DNA from: Liolophura sinensis | Taxonomy: Eukaryota; Mollusca; Polyplacophora; Chitonida; Chitonidae | Length of the DNA stretch: 64,000 nt | Assembly: GCF_032854445.1 (NCBI RefSeq) | Contig: NC_088297.1 | Location: 20,965,127-21,029,126 of the forward strand | Direction of reading: 5' to 3' | Part shown: positions 1 through 13,144 of the stretch, one piece after another | Numbering within the stretch: position 1 is the first letter of the stretch | Layout: each line of letters opens with the position of its first letter | Notes under the pieces: generated by a model | Seen by the model: the letters and a program-made list of their open reading frames with translations, nothing else | The model's database searches: none | Told to the model about the DNA's origin: nothing | Program-made: the position numbers and the translations under genes

Positions 1-208
1 ATGTGAAAGGTCTTACACGATGCTGTGTCAGCAGCCTATCACATTGTCAGTGTGGGAATACTCTCTCGGAAAACAGATTGACACAACGAAAAAGCTGTTA
101 TTGTGTCAGAAGAAGATTATTTTCTAAGAAAATGCCTCCTATTGGGTCATGATGCCATAGCCATACCACCACTTTGATTTCTTTTTACCTGGGGCAAGGA
201 ATTATGAA

Positions 209-274
209 ATTCTGAAAAGGTCACAGGTGTGATGTTATCAGATTCTGAAAAGGTCACAGGTGTGATGTTATGAT
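209..274. repeat. 33-bp direct duplication
   Basis: The segment starting ATTCTGAAAAGGTCACAGG at 209 recurs exactly 33 bp later (242), two copies. Each contains AGGTCA. Confidence 0.9.
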
Positions 275-289
275 ATTCTGGCACATATG

Positions 290-420
290 TTGAAATAATA
301 ATTTGAAACATTTTGAAAGAACTATGGGGTGTAGAGAAATAATTTCCACAGTTTAATGAAGCTTGAATGTGTAGTTACACAAACAAGTGATTTTATCACC
401 ATTTTCATACTGATTCGTTA
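290..420. mobile_element. MITE-like family B, partial copy
   Basis: Shares the 'gtagagaaat...ttccacagttt.atgaag' core and following stretch with the fuller copy at 1983-2175. The terminal parts are missing or diverged. Confidence 0.5.
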
Positions 421-1982
421 CAGTACATGTAATTCTAATGACAAATCCTTGTGTGATAATGAAGCATTATCTGTTGAGAGTTGTTAAGTTAGTTTCATGA
501 ACTAGACTCCACAAGAAGATCTTTTTATCATATGACACATGTTATGACACCTGCACCGAGTGTAGGCTCCCAAACACCATGTCATAAGTTTGATTTCACA
601 TCAATCCATTTATTCCAGGCTTTGTTTAACAAAGACTGTCAGGAACCATCTGTGCATACTTGGTTGGGAATGTAATGACATCATTTCTGGCCATCAAAAA
701 GCTGCCAGCATATAATTGTCTCTCAGAAGATTCTCAGAATCTCTCAGAGAGATTTTTGTCAAGTAATCCATAATTGCTAATCAAATCCTATTTTCTGCTT
801 TTACCAAGAATTGCTTGTCAGAAAATATCAGTCATGTGCAGATACTATTTTTAGTGTTGAAGTGATTTTGAAGTTTGAAAAAGCTGCTTTATACATATGT
901 AAGATCTTTACTGCTGATTTTGAACAGTAACACCTGCATAGACAATGCCCCTATTTTGGGCTACAGTAAAATAATGGCATTTTAAAAATATTTTTGCCAA
1001 AATTCTCTGCTGTATTTTTTTATGTGCTTTATGAAATACTGGTAGTCTTCAAGAAATAACTCGGCTCATGACGCTTTGCACAAAATTTGGGTCTGCCTAT
1101 GGGTTATCCCAGGCTTCCTTGAAGGGAAGAGATATTAGTTCTGTTTGTTTACAAAATATCCTTGTGCAGAACCTCGAAACTTAGTTAAGATAATATCGTG
1201 GAATTTACAATTAGGTTTATTAATATACATGTACATGTGTGTACATACTGACATGATTATAATTAGAGCTGCATTTGGTGATAAAAATCTTCAACTTGCT
1301 CCCCTTTACCCGAAGTAGTGCACCTCCTCTGTGCGTTTAGAAGGCGTCAGTATGAGGAAATAAGCTGACGTGTACGTGACTGCTCATTTAAAACAGTCTG
1401 GAGGATAGATAAGAACAGCTAAGAACAAAGTCTCCAGGCAAAACGGGAACCCGAGACTTGTTACATATGCTTCTTGATGAAGTTGTTTCAAAGGTGTAGA
1501 CTGCATTAAAACTAGAACGTACAGGGTTTTCATGTATGATTTAGAATTGGAGGAGGAGGAGGAGGTCAGAGTTCAAAAGTAGGCAGCTGAATTGAAAGTA
1601 ATTATGTCAGAGTTACAGTTGATTTAAGAATATTCAAAGCAACTACGGAGATGGCAGTAGACATTTGTCTGCAGCCTGCTGCTTGCCCTTTTTGAACACC
1701 CTGAATGTATGACGTCTAGATTTTTGCATGTTCATGTACATTTACTTTATCTGGGATAGGTTGTCTGTGTGTGTCACACTGGGTTGAATGACCCTTACAC
1801 TTCTGCTGGCTTTATGTGTTCATGTGTGTGCATCCAAAATGTCACATCCCAGTTGGGCAGCTTATGTGTACATATACCTGTAGATTATTTGTAATCTGGG
1901 ATAAGGCAGACTGATTTAATTCTGATAAAGTGACCCTCGGGGAAACTACTGGCTGTGACATAAAGTTTGTTCATGATTTAGT

Positions 1983-2175
1983 TACCGTAATTCTTCAACC
2001 TTGAAAACATTCTGAGAGAACTGTCAGGTATAGAGAAATATTTTCTACAGTTTCATGAAGGTTTTATTTTTAATGACACAAACAAATCATTTTCATAATA
2101 ATTACATGTATATACATAAATTACACTGGAAAAGGGTGTTTTATGGTGGAAATGTTTGAAGATTTAAAGTTATCC
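1983..2175 (-). mobile_element. MITE-like family B, reverse copy
   Basis: Begins TACCGTAATTCTTCAACC and ends near GTTTGAAGATTTAAAGTTA, which is a diverged reverse complement of the start. The inner sequence (Cys-free, non-coding, about 190 bp) matches copies at 20909 and 23847 in opposite orientation. No transposase is encoded, so it would be non-autonomous. Confidence 0.6.
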
Positions 2176-3959
2176 ATTTTGACCGATTCTGCGAGTTCGG
2201 CTCATCATTAAAAATGGTCTATTCAGAAAGTAGCGTGACATCGGATAAAAAAAAGTATGTTTCATCATCAATAATATTGTTTTATGATCTTTATTTGCCC
2301 GTGAAAATGTGATGGGCGGTATTTATAGGGCAGATACTCCAATCCTAGCGGTAATTATGACTTTATGACATAATGTGCTATTTGTCTTGAGGACACGCAA
2401 CATTGATGTCACTATTGTGGTACATGCACCTTGTCCATGGAGTCTCCGCACTTGTGCTGTATACATTAATTGCAATAATTGGTTATCAGTTAATATCTCT
2501 GATGATCAAACAACCCTTTCATTCACCCGAAACAAGATCTAGTTGATTTCCAGGTATTACACCTGTAAATGCTTTGATATCCTAATGGTTACTTATCATT
2601 TAAGCATTGCCTGTCAGTATGTGTCCATCAATCGAATACCTTGTTATAAATATGAAGGTAATGATAATTAGCTCCAGTTGAATTACAGGTGGCCTTTCTG
2701 ACAACTCTCTTCAAAGGTAAAAACTGTTAATTTAACAGAGGTTTTGCAAAGCGTGTCACATCTTAATACTTTGAAGACATTTTTTCTGCACTGCACAATG
2801 CCTGATGTAATTATATGTGCATGCATGAGATATCTTTATAGATACGCTTATGAAAATGTTTGTAGTTACGAAGTGTGTTCAGTGGTCTTACATGTGTACA
2901 AGTGTTCGAACCTTGTAGTTATGGAATCAATATTCAGTATATAACACCTGTTAAGCTAATTAGATTTTGGTTAATATATCTAACCAGGTACATGTAAGAC
3001 ATATTCCATTGATAAAACCTTAGTCATTTTTCAACTGGTAATATTGTGGATCCATGAATGTCGGGAAAGGTTCAGGTGGGAAAATGTGATTGGCTGTCAT
3101 AATGGAGGAATGGCATTCAGTGGTGTCGCCTATGCTGTAGTCTGTACTCCATATTGTCCTCAACAATCTACAGGTGGGTTGTGTTCTGTCAGCCCTGAGT
3201 AGAATTGCATGTAATTTTGATCTGATCCTTCTCAGTGAAAATCTGAGAAAAATAAATTGCTTTTGTTTGTCATAGTTTTATCACTGGTCACCCAAGATTT
3301 TATTTGTCTTATTATGGCGTTTTCATTATTGTTTTAAATTAAGTTGTATACTAATTAGTGTAGCTGGCATTGTATTAAAACATTTTAAATACAGCCTGTA
3401 CAATTGTGTATGCAAACTGCCACAAGCTGGGAAAGGCATCTGCTACATGTATCTTGCTGGCACCAACTTTGCACATAATTATGAGTATAATGTAACCACC
3501 CACTAGCTGCTGTTAGGAAAGGTGACACAAGTGGCAGCTTCGGCAACATGGAGGCATGTGTCATGCCGTCATCATGCATGGGTAGCTCCAGTATCTCATG
3601 TATGTATTGTACAATCCAGGCCTGGAAGTGTAGATATACATGTAGCCCAGGTCTTATCTGGAGCAGCTTTCTTGCCAGTTTAACCCAGTGACCTACATTA
3701 AGTGTCCTAGTCAAGTTGTTATGGGGATGCGCATGTAATGTTTGAACATAGGGGCTTGAACACTATACTGTATGTCAGTGTGCTCTGAAGTGCGTATCAG
3801 TTTACTGTATGTAATGGTTAATGTACTGTGTCCCCTTCTTCATACAGCCTCTTAACATCCTTGTGAAATGCATAGACTGATGACCAAGCTCTCTTCAGGT
3901 GGTTGGGGGGTGGGAAGCATGAGCGGATGGGATTCAACTCACACAGTGTACCCCAGATT

Positions 3960-4025
3960 AAACACATGCATAAATTGCACTGAAAGTTGCTCCTTCAAAT
4001 GCGAAAAGGTTGAAGAATTTGGGTA
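3960..4025 (-). mobile_element. MITE-like family A, fragment
   Basis: Contains CATAAATTGCACTGAAAGTT and an end GCGAAAAGGTTGAAGAATTT, the reverse complement of the 5' part of the family A copies at 6791 and 12921. Confidence 0.55.
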
Positions 4026-6467
4026 GCAAATTTTTGGAGGTGTCTAGATTTTCAGCTTTTCATGGAAAGGCAAACCTACATGTTGATGCTAATGTGGGTG
4101 TTTGAGTGCAAGCCATTTTGAAACAAAATAGTTTATGGTTCGCAGACTATATTGTATAGTATATGTAATGCTGTTGGATTTCTCAAAATCTCTAGAATAA
4201 TTTCATGAAAATGTAGCAGTTCAAAAAAGAAAAATGAGCTATGTTGTGAAGTGAGAGGTCTACAATGACAAGTGCTGGTTAATGTCTTTCTGGTTGACTT
4301 GTGCTGAAATTGAGGGCGAAGGGGGTCAACGAGGGGTCATTTTCAAAGTGGTCTCTGGCTGGGAGAGTTCTCCTAACAGGGTAACCCAATATTTCTTTGA
4401 TGTGTGCCATTTTAAGTCATACGATGCTCTATTATGGTTTTGATGTTTGGGCATGTGTCTCTGTCAGTAGATGCCCTATCAATATTATTCGATGATGCAA
4501 TCTAATACCACTGTGCTGATTGTGTTACAAGACATGAAAGAGCTCAGGTGATACTGTTTGCAAGAGTAACTACGCCAACTCAATAATGTTAGATTATAAT
4601 AGTTTTTATCACGAACCAGAACAAAACATTTTCTTCACTAAAGCATCTATAAGTGATGTCAGATCATTCATTGGTTTGCTTAGATTAATTATGGCTTCTG
4701 ACGTTAATTTGAATGTCGTCTTATAGCTGGCTTAATTAAAGCCACAGTTAACACGTAGATAGTGCTGCTTCAAGGAATTCCATGTCAAAGACACCAGACA
4801 TGACACTTAACATGCAGAGAATACTGACACTGGGCTTTACTCTGTTAGGTGATTTGAGGCAATACATGTGCCAAGAGTGCCATTCTTCTTTGTTCATTCT
4901 TTGTTGGAGGTACAGCAACACTTTCAAGAAAATTAAAGTTTTTTTTTTTTTGTTTTCATTCTTCATTTCATTCTTCATTCATGAGAAAGATGGGAATTTT
5001 CAAGAAATTAACATTGATGGGGAAATTTTAAAAGAAATTTCATCAAAGGACCAATTTTTGGAGAGTTGGTTGGGTTATTCCTAACATATATGTTTAATGA
5101 TGGCCTTATGACTGGATTGATGCTCATTTAAACCATCACATTGCCATCTGACTATTTTTTTTTTCTTTCAATGATTTCAAATTATTTGAATTTGAATTAT
5201 GTTCTGGTTAATAAGTAAGTTTTTTTGAAAATTTAAACTGACAGTTTGCTCTCCCCTGAACCTCTCTGTAACAAAACATGTAGGTGAAGAAGTATTAAAC
5301 TGTATATGTTCAGATTTAAGTCAGTACTGAAGTTGAATCCCGGCATAATACAAAGACCATGGGAATAAGAGCTTTCCTCAGTGGAATCCCTTATTTCTCT
5401 GCATCACTCGAACAAAAGGTTGCCCCGCCCATCCGGACGCCAGCTTAACACTGGTATTGTACTCCCAAACCTCTCCCTCCACCCTCAGACCACTGACCCT
5501 GGCAGTACACAGCAGACCAGTGTCCTAAGGCTGTGGCCATAGAATTAGTGAAGGGAGATCAACATGTGGTTATCATTGGTAGCTGGGTTCACAAGCTGGC
5601 CTGTTTAACCACTGCCCCTCCCCCCCCCCCCCCCCCCCAACTCCTCTCTCTGGCTTTTCTCTCACCCAGGTTACATTCCTCCGTGGTCTTCCACAGGCAC
5701 AGCATCCACAGGCACAAACCAAGGTTAATTCTCCACATGGGTTAGACCCAGTAGTACAGGTCACTGTGGACCACATACTCAAATGTTTCCTTCATGTTGT
5801 TGTCTGATAGTTGAACAGAAACAGGTGACATTTAAACATCTTTATACTTTCAGTTTCAGTATGTTACTACAGCCAATCTGAATTGGTTGGTTCAATCATT
5901 ATTTCACAAAGTTGTCAGACATTGCTGAAAATGGATGGGGGGCTGAGGCTATTTTGCAATTAGATATCACTTGATTAGAGTGTTTAGAATTCTTTTTTTA
6001 TTTATTAATGTTTTTTTTTAGTCTAGTCTTTTGCGTGTTAAAACTTTCTAGAGTTGCTTTCTAGAGTTTCCATTTCAACATAAATATGCAGGTGATTAAA
6101 CAAATGGACACCTTATCTTCCCTCGATCAAGGCGGTACATGTAAGTTTGGTTTCTTCAGATTAACTCCAGTTCACAGTAGTCTGGAATACTGTGAATGTC
6201 GGCTTAATGACAAGGTCAGCTGGGAGAAAACTTACTATACTGTACATACATAAAACATTAAAAATGTGCATAGTATACATGTATATATATTGGTTGCTCA
6301 GTGTTTACTGCTCCAGATGCAGCTATGTGCGAAAATGGGGTTAATTAACCATACCTTCGTATTATGGTCATTAGTCTAGCCTTAATTGAGGGGTAGATAT
6401 TTTTGCATCTGAGATGTGGTCTTGACCACAGGGGTGGGAGTGAAGTCTGTTATGTCCAGCCCCCACC

Positions 6468-6783
6468 CTGTTCCCAGGGACTTCAATACATGTACATGTA
6501 TCCCTCAGCCTTGTTCCTAGAGACTTCAATACATGTATCCCTCAACCTTGTTCCTAGAGACTTCAGTACATGTACCCCTCAACCCTAATCCCAGAGACTT
6601 CCATACATGAACCCGTTAACCCTGTTCCCAGGGGCTTCAATACTTGTACCTCCAACTCTGTTCCTGGAAACTTCAATACATTTGCCCCTCAACCTTGCTC
6701 CCAGAGACTCTAAATACCCTCAGTCCTGTTCCCAGAGATTCCAGTACAATTACTTGCGTCTCGCCCTGTCCTCAAGAGACAGG
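6468..6783. repeat. Degenerate minisatellite, about 37-bp unit
   Basis: About eight copies of a unit of the form TTGTTCCTAGAGACTTCAAT followed by ACATGTACCCCTCAACC. Units decay toward the 3' side. Confidence 0.85.
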
Positions 6784-6790
6784 TGGATAT

Positions 6791-7010
6791 TACCCTAATT
6801 CCTCAACCTTTTCTCGTATGAAAGAACAACTTTCAGTACAATTTATGCACATTTATAATTAGATTTTGGACACAAAAACTACATTGGCTGGATTGACCAA
6901 TTGCAGGGCTTCTTAAAAAGCATAAGTTAATCAGTCGACATGGAATATTGCCTTCAGAATATGCTTGAATAAACAGCTTGCCAAACATGTCAAAAGGTTG
7001 TAGAATTACA
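6791..7010 (+). mobile_element. MITE-like family A, copy 1
   Basis: Starts TACCCTAATTCCTCAACC and ends AAAAGGTTGTAGAATTACA, near-inverted ends of about 27 bp. Inside are the shared words TGAAAGAACAACTTTCAGT, AATTTATGCA and AATATGCTTGAAT. Confidence 0.7.
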
Positions 7011-7642
7011 TGTGGACGCTGTTGTGTCTTTTGGTCCTGAGTGAGCAGTTTTTCCTGTATTGATGATAGCCTTCTGTACAACTTGTGATGGTCACAGACG
7101 CTGATGTGTTTAGTTCATGGGTACATGGTCGCTTTATTCAAAACAAATTTACCGTATACATTTACCACAATGTTTATTCATTACATGTTTTTTTTTTAAT
7201 TGATGCCCCAAAGATAAATGTAGCATTATGTACTGTGTAATTAACTTGACAAACTGGCAGAATGTTAAAGAGTTGCAGCTACAGCTAGGAATTTAACATT
7301 TCACCACATTTTCCCCTGATTACATGATATCATGGGTTCACGGTTTTGCTGTATTTCCTGTAAACATCTCGTCTCCATGTTTTCAACTGTAAATCCTCAT
7401 ATTGGGATTTACATGGGATTTTCAGGGTCGATGACTTGGCTTAAACTGCAGTGAAATAATAAGGAAGTGTGCTGGGTAATAATGACGTATTGACAGTCAT
7501 TGTTTGATCTCTCAAATTGCTTTGTGCATCTACTAGACTTCTGTTAGTGTGCCCACTTTTGTACAATCATAATCCAATACTCCTACATATATATCTTATC
7601 TAGTGCAGTACACATAGCACAGCTTCCTAAGGCACTGTATAG

Positions 7643-7766
7643 TACATGGGAAGATCTTCCAGCAACATGCAGATGGTTCTGGATGTCCACCAGGCTCCCT
7701 CCAGCCATAATGAGTGAAATATTCTTGAGTACGGGGTAAAACTCCAAAGCTATAAATAAATAAATT
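7643..7766 (+). mobile_element. SINE 3' part
   Basis: Contains ACATGGGAAGATCTTCCAGC, CAACATGCAGATGGT and GTGAAATATTCTTGAGTACG, and ends ATAAATAAATAAAT. It is a member of the dispersed family also seen at 8000-8164, 15085-15235, 47055-47180 and 48795-48965. Confidence 0.75.
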
Positions 7767-7824
7767 AGGCACTGTAGAAGCAGTAAGTGAGTCTTAACCA
7801 ATGATTAAAAGGGCTTGTCTTTTG

Positions 7825-8164
7825 TCTGTTAGGACACACGACGTGCAGGTTCAAACCTGGCCATGGACAAGGTATTTGTGGATTACCCTGCTCTGAATAT
7901 TCATGAAGCCTTTCTTGCAATACATTGTCGAAAACGCTCATGTGACCATGTATGCTGTCTTTCATTGAAGACCACCTGTCCTTGGCATGGGATGCTGGCT
8001 TTTTCTCCAGCCGTAGGTGGGAAGGTCTGCCAGCAACATGCGGATGGTTGTGGGTTTCCCCCATGCTCAGCATGCTTTCCTCCCATCATAATGCTGGTGG
8101 CCATCATATAAGTGAAATATTCTTGAGTACAGCGTAAAACACGGATCAAATAAATGAATAAATA
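7825..8164 (+). mobile_element. SINE, longer copy with possible tRNA-like head
   Basis: GGTTCAAACC at 7848-7857 resembles an RNA polymerase III B box. The 3' half (from about 8018) is the family body with GGGAAGGTCTGCCAGCAACA and GTGAAATATTCTTGAGTACA, and ends AATAAATGAATAAATA. Middle and head may be a nested or composite insertion. Confidence 0.65.
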
Positions 8165-8166
8165 CA

Positions 8167-8311
8167 CATGGGAAAGTTCATCAGTAACTTGCCAAAGGTT
8201 AGTGGTTTATCCCAGGCTCTCCAGTGTCCCTCACCCATGGAAGTGGCCACCATTGTAATATAATTGAAAAATTCCTTAATACGGCATTAAACAAGAAACA
8301 AGCAAATAAAT
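8167..8311 (+). mobile_element. SINE 3' part, diverged
   Basis: Immediately follows the previous copy: CATGGGAAAGTTCATCAGTA to GCAAATAAATT. The same word order is present but with many changes, so it looks like an older copy in tandem with a younger one. Confidence 0.55.
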
Positions 8312-8599
8312 TCATGACAGAGACACTGAGGAAGCAATCGGACTAAACAGCAGCTGGGACAGGAATTGTATGTAATATACAGGGTCTTTATACATACATG
8401 TATACGTACATGAACACCTAGCAGCCGGCCCAGTCCTGAAAACGCACTTACAGGGGGTCTATAGGTGGCCCTGACATAATAGCTAGGTACCATGGTGTGA
8501 CCTAGAAAGCCTGAGCTATCTATCAATACCCAGCTGAACAGCCTGCCAGGGCCCATGTATACATGTATGCACACTAAACACAGGTAAATGTGGACATTG

Positions 8600-10010
8600 A
8601 TTGGCCTTGGGAAACAAGCGGTAAGTACATAGCCCGGGCATGTGGGGAGGTCCGTAAGGCTGCTAGGCTAGGGCGTGATCCTTATAGGATACTGGTTGAC
8701 GATTGGTCGGTGGGATGTGTTAATTGCGGTTCTGTGTTTACCATGTTTTGACTGCATTCTGTGGTGTTTTGTCAGATGTGGCCACACCAGAGTATGACGA
8801 CTGTAGAGAGCATTGTGGTGTTGGGTGTTAATCAGTCAGAAGGCCAATGAGCAGTGCTGCTCTACACCAGCTAGTCGTACTACATATACGACACCAGTTA
8901 CAATTTTTGATTTTCTGTTTTAGCGATGAATCATTCCTTTTTCTCAATGTCGGAAGGTGTAGATCAATCTAAGTTGTGGGAGATGTGGACTGTCACAGCA
9001 AACATTCTTGTTAAAAATATATTTTTGTGAGTGGAAAGCCTTGAAAAACAGGCAAATTGTGAAAACATTAACATCAGACGAAGTAAAAAGATCAATTCTC
9101 ATTTTTTAAAATTTATATTTATTTCATTTTTGGATTGTTGAGTGTCGGCTCAGCTGTAAAACAAAAATTCCACTTGGTGTGGCCTTAATATGGTACTCAA
9201 CCATTGCATGAACCACAAAGTGGCAAAGTAAGCATGCAAGTCGACCAGTTGCTTCTGTTGAGGATGCAACTGCACCGTAAGACACTCAGAAGGGACGGGC
9301 TGAATGATGTGGTGTTTTGTAGTTTAGCATTCTCTTTTAGTTAGCAATGCATTACAACTATTAAGCTACTATTCTCCATCACCGAGATGAATACCAGGTG
9401 TGGTAACAGTGCTGAAAACAATAGTGACTGAGATAATGCTAATGATGATGTATAAAACGCAAATAAAGTTCAGACAGATACATTTTGATACAGCTTTGCT
9501 GATATAATTTAATTTGCAAGATGAGGTGTTGCTGTCCAGCCAGTAGTGTACTATGTTTCTCTCTAGGAAGTCAGTCATTAAAAACATGACTACTTAAGTC
9601 ACCTGTGTGATGGCAGTTCTTGCAGATTTAGTTATATTTCTTTTTTTTATTTGTATTTTTTTGTTTTTTTTTCTTTTAAAAGTTTGTGCAGGGGTGGCAT
9701 TCTCGGCTTGAAATGGTAAATTTTCATGCATTTGTGCCATGTATGGCAAGGATTACTGGAGTAGGCTTTAATAATATGAAGAGCCAGTGGTCTCCAGGGA
9801 GAACTCATGAGATGGCTTGGCCAATACGTGCCTATGCTGACAGTAGCCAGGTCAAGTTGACTAAGCTACATTGACATGTCTGATTTTCTTTTTGGCAATG
9901 CTCAACTGTCCATGTGTAACCAGTTATATGAGAGCTGTGCCTTGTTTGTTAGCCTACACAAAATTCATAGCGAGAAAATGCCCTAATTACACACAGTCAT
10001 CTTAAACATA
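8600..10010. other. Non-coding, nothing recognised
   Basis: AT-rich unique sequence with T-runs around 9640-9680. No exon with plausible borders and codon use was found. Confidence 0.5.
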
Positions 10011-10018
10011 GGAATATC

Positions 10019-10019
10019 A

Positions 10020-10053
<34 letters not shown>
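10019..10053. repeat. (TA)n microsatellite
   Basis: About 17 uninterrupted TA units ending in TATGTAG. Confidence 0.97.
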
Positions 10054-10056
<3 letters not shown>

Positions 10057-10148
10057 GATACTGCCTTAATCAGTCATGTGTATATTGTACAACTGCCTTG
10101 TTGAACTTTTCATGGCCATTCCTTAACTAAGGCTCAATAAATGAACTT

Positions 10149-10252
10149 ACATACATGCACAGTCAAGAAACAACACGTTAACAATCCAGCTTCTCCAAAC
10201 TTCTCCAAGCTGGATTGGTAAGATGTGTTGATTCTTGGCCGTGCATGTATGT
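10149..10252. repeat. Long inverted repeat (fold-back), arms about 45 bp
   Basis: The left arm ACATACATGCAC..GTCAAGAA..CAACAC..AATCCAGCTT pairs with the right arm AAGCTGGATT..GTGTTG..TTCTTGGC..GTGCATGTATGT across a loop of about 14 bases. Likely a small fold-back element. Confidence 0.85.
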
Positions 10253-10740
10253 ACATTATATATCCATGTATTCGCATATACGGTGTAAAGATTCCCGCAT
10301 TTCGCATGTGAAGTCAAAGGAGCTACATATAGGTTCAGTTACTCCTTACCCTGTATACAGTATATCCATGTATTTGCATATACAATGTAAAGATGCCCAC
10401 GTTTCGCATGTGAAGTCAAAGGAGCTGCATGCAGGGAGTGTTACTCCTTCACTGTTCATACAGAATATCCATGTATTTACAGGTATAAGCTAAGATGTGC
10501 ACATTTCACAGGTGATGTAGGAGGTGGGTTAATGAGATATGTAACCCCTTCAGTATGTCCATGTATTTATATGTAAAGATGCCCACATGTTGTAAATTAA
10601 TAGAGGCTTGGTTGATCAGAAGTGTTATTCCTTAAGTACAGTATATCCAGGTGTGTGCATGTATAAATAAAGATGCCCGCATTGTACAGGTAAAATCAGA
10701 GGAGCTAAGTTGATCAGATATGTTACCATTGAACTGCACA
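10245..10740. repeat. Degenerate tandem repeat, about 90-103-bp unit
   Basis: TATCCATGTATT-type words recur at about 10261, 10363, 10466, 10554 and 10644. Each is followed by a 'GTAAAGATGCCCAC' word and, in the first two units, GCATGTGAAGTCAAAGGAGC. Confidence 0.8.
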
Positions 10741-10859
10741 TACATAGATGTTGACGTTAGACAGTTGGCGACATTGACTGTATTAAGTGCAGACATTTTG
10801 CAGGTATGGCAGCCTGAGTTGATAGGATGAACTTGTACATGTGCTTGACTGTGGATGTA

Positions 10860-10900
10860 TTATGTGTATCTGTGTGTGTGTGTGTATGTATATATATATA
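10860..10900. repeat. (TG)n/(TA)n microsatellite
   Basis: A TGTGTATCTGTGTGTGTGTG run grading into TATATATATA. Confidence 0.9.
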
Positions 10901-11039
10901 GATGTTGGGCTGCCAGTACATGGACATGTAGCTCTGGCAAAGTTGCCTGTGCTTAGTGCGTGATAAGCAGAAGAATACCTGAATGAGTTCATCGAGTACA
11001 GCTCTGCCTTGGTTACATACCTGCACACATAGAGACAGG

Positions 11040-12835
11040 TGAAATGGTGCAGAACCTCGTTAGCTGTCAGATTAATGAGCAGGCAGCTTAAGCTGCACTA
11101 CCAAGGCACTCAGCACACTGTCCTCCTGTGTGAAAAGGAAAGAAAAACAACTGCTCTGTGATGGCGTGACACTTTGCCCTGGAATGTTACCATGGTTCGT
11201 TAAACAGTATGTCTTTTCAGTGTGAGTTCTCCATGAGGAAGTAGCCTAAATAACCTAACAGTTGTTTCACAGTAGTGCTTGTTTATAGGCAAATAAATCT
11301 GACTAAATACTATTTTTAGTGCTGAAAGTCACTAGAAAATCATCCCATGTTCCAAGCAAACCTCAAAACACCTTTCTAAAATCAATAGAACTCTCAGAAT
11401 CAGGAAAAATTGGGTCATTTAGTCATGGACGGAATTTATGGGTAGCCTATCTGTCTGGGCTTCAGGAGGAAAAGCCCTTGAATATTGCGTGCATGCATGT
11501 AACTAGACAGCTATATGCACCCATGTACATGATGTTCTAGTGGATTCGACTCAACTAATCTTGCAAATACGTGTATGCATGGATGTCATGTGGGCCACCA
11601 ATGAACGGGCAAGAAGAGATTGCTGGATATGACTGAAGTATTGACCAAGCCAGAGTTCTTTCTCACAAGACATTGGGCAGCCCCCACACTGTTTAATCCT
11701 TGTTGCACTTCAGGCAGAACTAGATGGAACAAATGCACGAAACTTTATCATTTCATTTCGAGGATGCCTCCACCTCTGCACGACCTTTTAACACCTACTT
11801 GCACTTGCATACCCATACTCATCTTTTCTAGCATACATGTGTATGTATCAGCGGGCTTCTAGATGTACATGCACATACTTATATGGACTAGAGATGGAAG
11901 GAGGATGCCTTTAAAGGGATGCAGAATCAATTCTGATTGGCTGGTGAGAGAAGTAAGCGTGTCCAGGTTATGCCTAGCCTTAGACGAATTTTAGGTGTGG
12001 TAGCTTCATTCAAGCATAACCAAGGCTGCATGGTTTAACACAGGAAACCCCATCTCCACTGTAAGCTAATCAGCTTCGATTCTATATCCCTTTAAGGTAC
12101 ACGAAGGTGTATGTTGTCGTCAAAGTTAGGTGGTGAGTGTATGACTCTGACTTGAACATTGTGCTTATCACATGGTTAGTCTGTCTAATGAACAACATAT
12201 TCATATCTTTATTTTCCCCCCAAAACTGGGAGAGAAATGTAGTTGTTTTCTGGCAGCACTACTGGAATTATTACTTGTATGTGCCCCAAAACAAATGTTT
12301 AAAAGCTTTTCTAAAGTCAGTAGAACAAAAAAACAAAATAAATAACAAGCAGTTTGAGTAACCTAGGTCATGGATGAAATTCTTATACAGCAAATACGTG
12401 TTCCAGACCCACTGAATCTATCTGCTCTGTTTTTAGTCAGTGTTGTGGTGAAAAGTTTTATGCCTAAGCAATTTCTGAATGTTAATTGACATAAAGAAGG
12501 AGGCCTTTAAAGGTGTTGTAAATGATCTCAGTAGCCTAGAGTGGCAATTAGTTGGGGCATGAAACCACCAAAAACATCAAAAGAATGATGTTGGCGTCCC
12601 TCAGGAACACCTGTCAGCAGATATCGTGAATTCTCAGCCCAGACTTTACACCTTACACCGTGAGATAAAAGACTGGTAGAAACACACCTGTCAGTTTTCA
12701 CAGTTAGCTACCTGTAGGACACACCTGATACAGGTAAATCACCTGTTCATTCAGTGCTGACACAACATTGCTCACATAATAAGCCAGGTGATGAACACTG
12801 TTAACTTGTATCTTACCAGATTATAATCCATCATT
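11040..12835. other. Non-coding, no gene recognised
   Basis: Unique AT-rich sequence. The words TAGAACTCTCAGAAT..AGG.AAAAT and TAAAATCAATAGAA recur in diverged form here (about 11350-11420), near 12290-12330 and at 23380-23420, which suggests an old dispersed repeat that I cannot name. Confidence 0.45.
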
Positions 12836-12838
12836 TCA

Positions 12839-12839
<1 letters not shown>

Positions 12840-12882
<43 letters not shown>
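12840..12882. repeat. (TA)n microsatellite
   Basis: About 21 TA units, uninterrupted. Confidence 0.97.
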
Positions 12883-12884
<2 letters not shown>

Positions 12885-12920
12885 GTGCATCAGATCGGTT
12901 GTCCTTCATCAGACAGCATG

Positions 12921-13141
12921 TACCTTAATTCTTCTTTTTTTTTAGCATATGAAAGAGCAATTTTCAGTGCAATTTATGCATATTTTTAATTTAATTTTGG
13001 AGACAAAACCATATTGATTGGATTGGCCAGTTTCAGGGCTTAGAAAAAGTATGATTTTATCAGTCAACACAGAATAATGCCTTTCAGAGTATGCTTGAAT
13101 GCACAGCTTGCAAACATATGAAAAGATTGAAGTATTACAGT
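12921..13141 (+). mobile_element. MITE-like family A, copy 2
   Basis: Starts TACCTTAATTCTTC (T-run expanded) and ends AAAAGATTGAAGTATTACAG. The core GCATATGAAAGAGCAATTTT, GGATTGGCCAGTTTCAGGGC and CAGTCAACACAGAATAATGC matches copies at 6791, 55486 and 60974. Confidence 0.75.
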
Positions 13142-13144
13142 GGT

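Larger units (their letters stand above)
1..6400. other. Non-coding AT-rich sequence, no gene seen
   Basis: Upstream intergenic or 5' intron sequence. Apart from the repeats listed separately I see a GGA-rich tract (about 1551-1566), a C-run (about 5622-5638), T-runs and many TACATGTA words. The short open frames here lack codon bias, splice borders or recognisable domains. Confidence 0.6.

Noticed and set aside
5622-5745. Small open frame with a Pro run at about 5.6 kb as a possible first exon
   Set aside because: The proline run is a C-homopolymer; no donor in the phase required by the bHLH exon and no basic stretch.
7825-7862. Possible tRNA gene (B-box-like GGTTCAAACC)
   Set aside because: No matching acceptor stem or anticodon arm; it is attached to a SINE body, so it is a tRNA-derived head.
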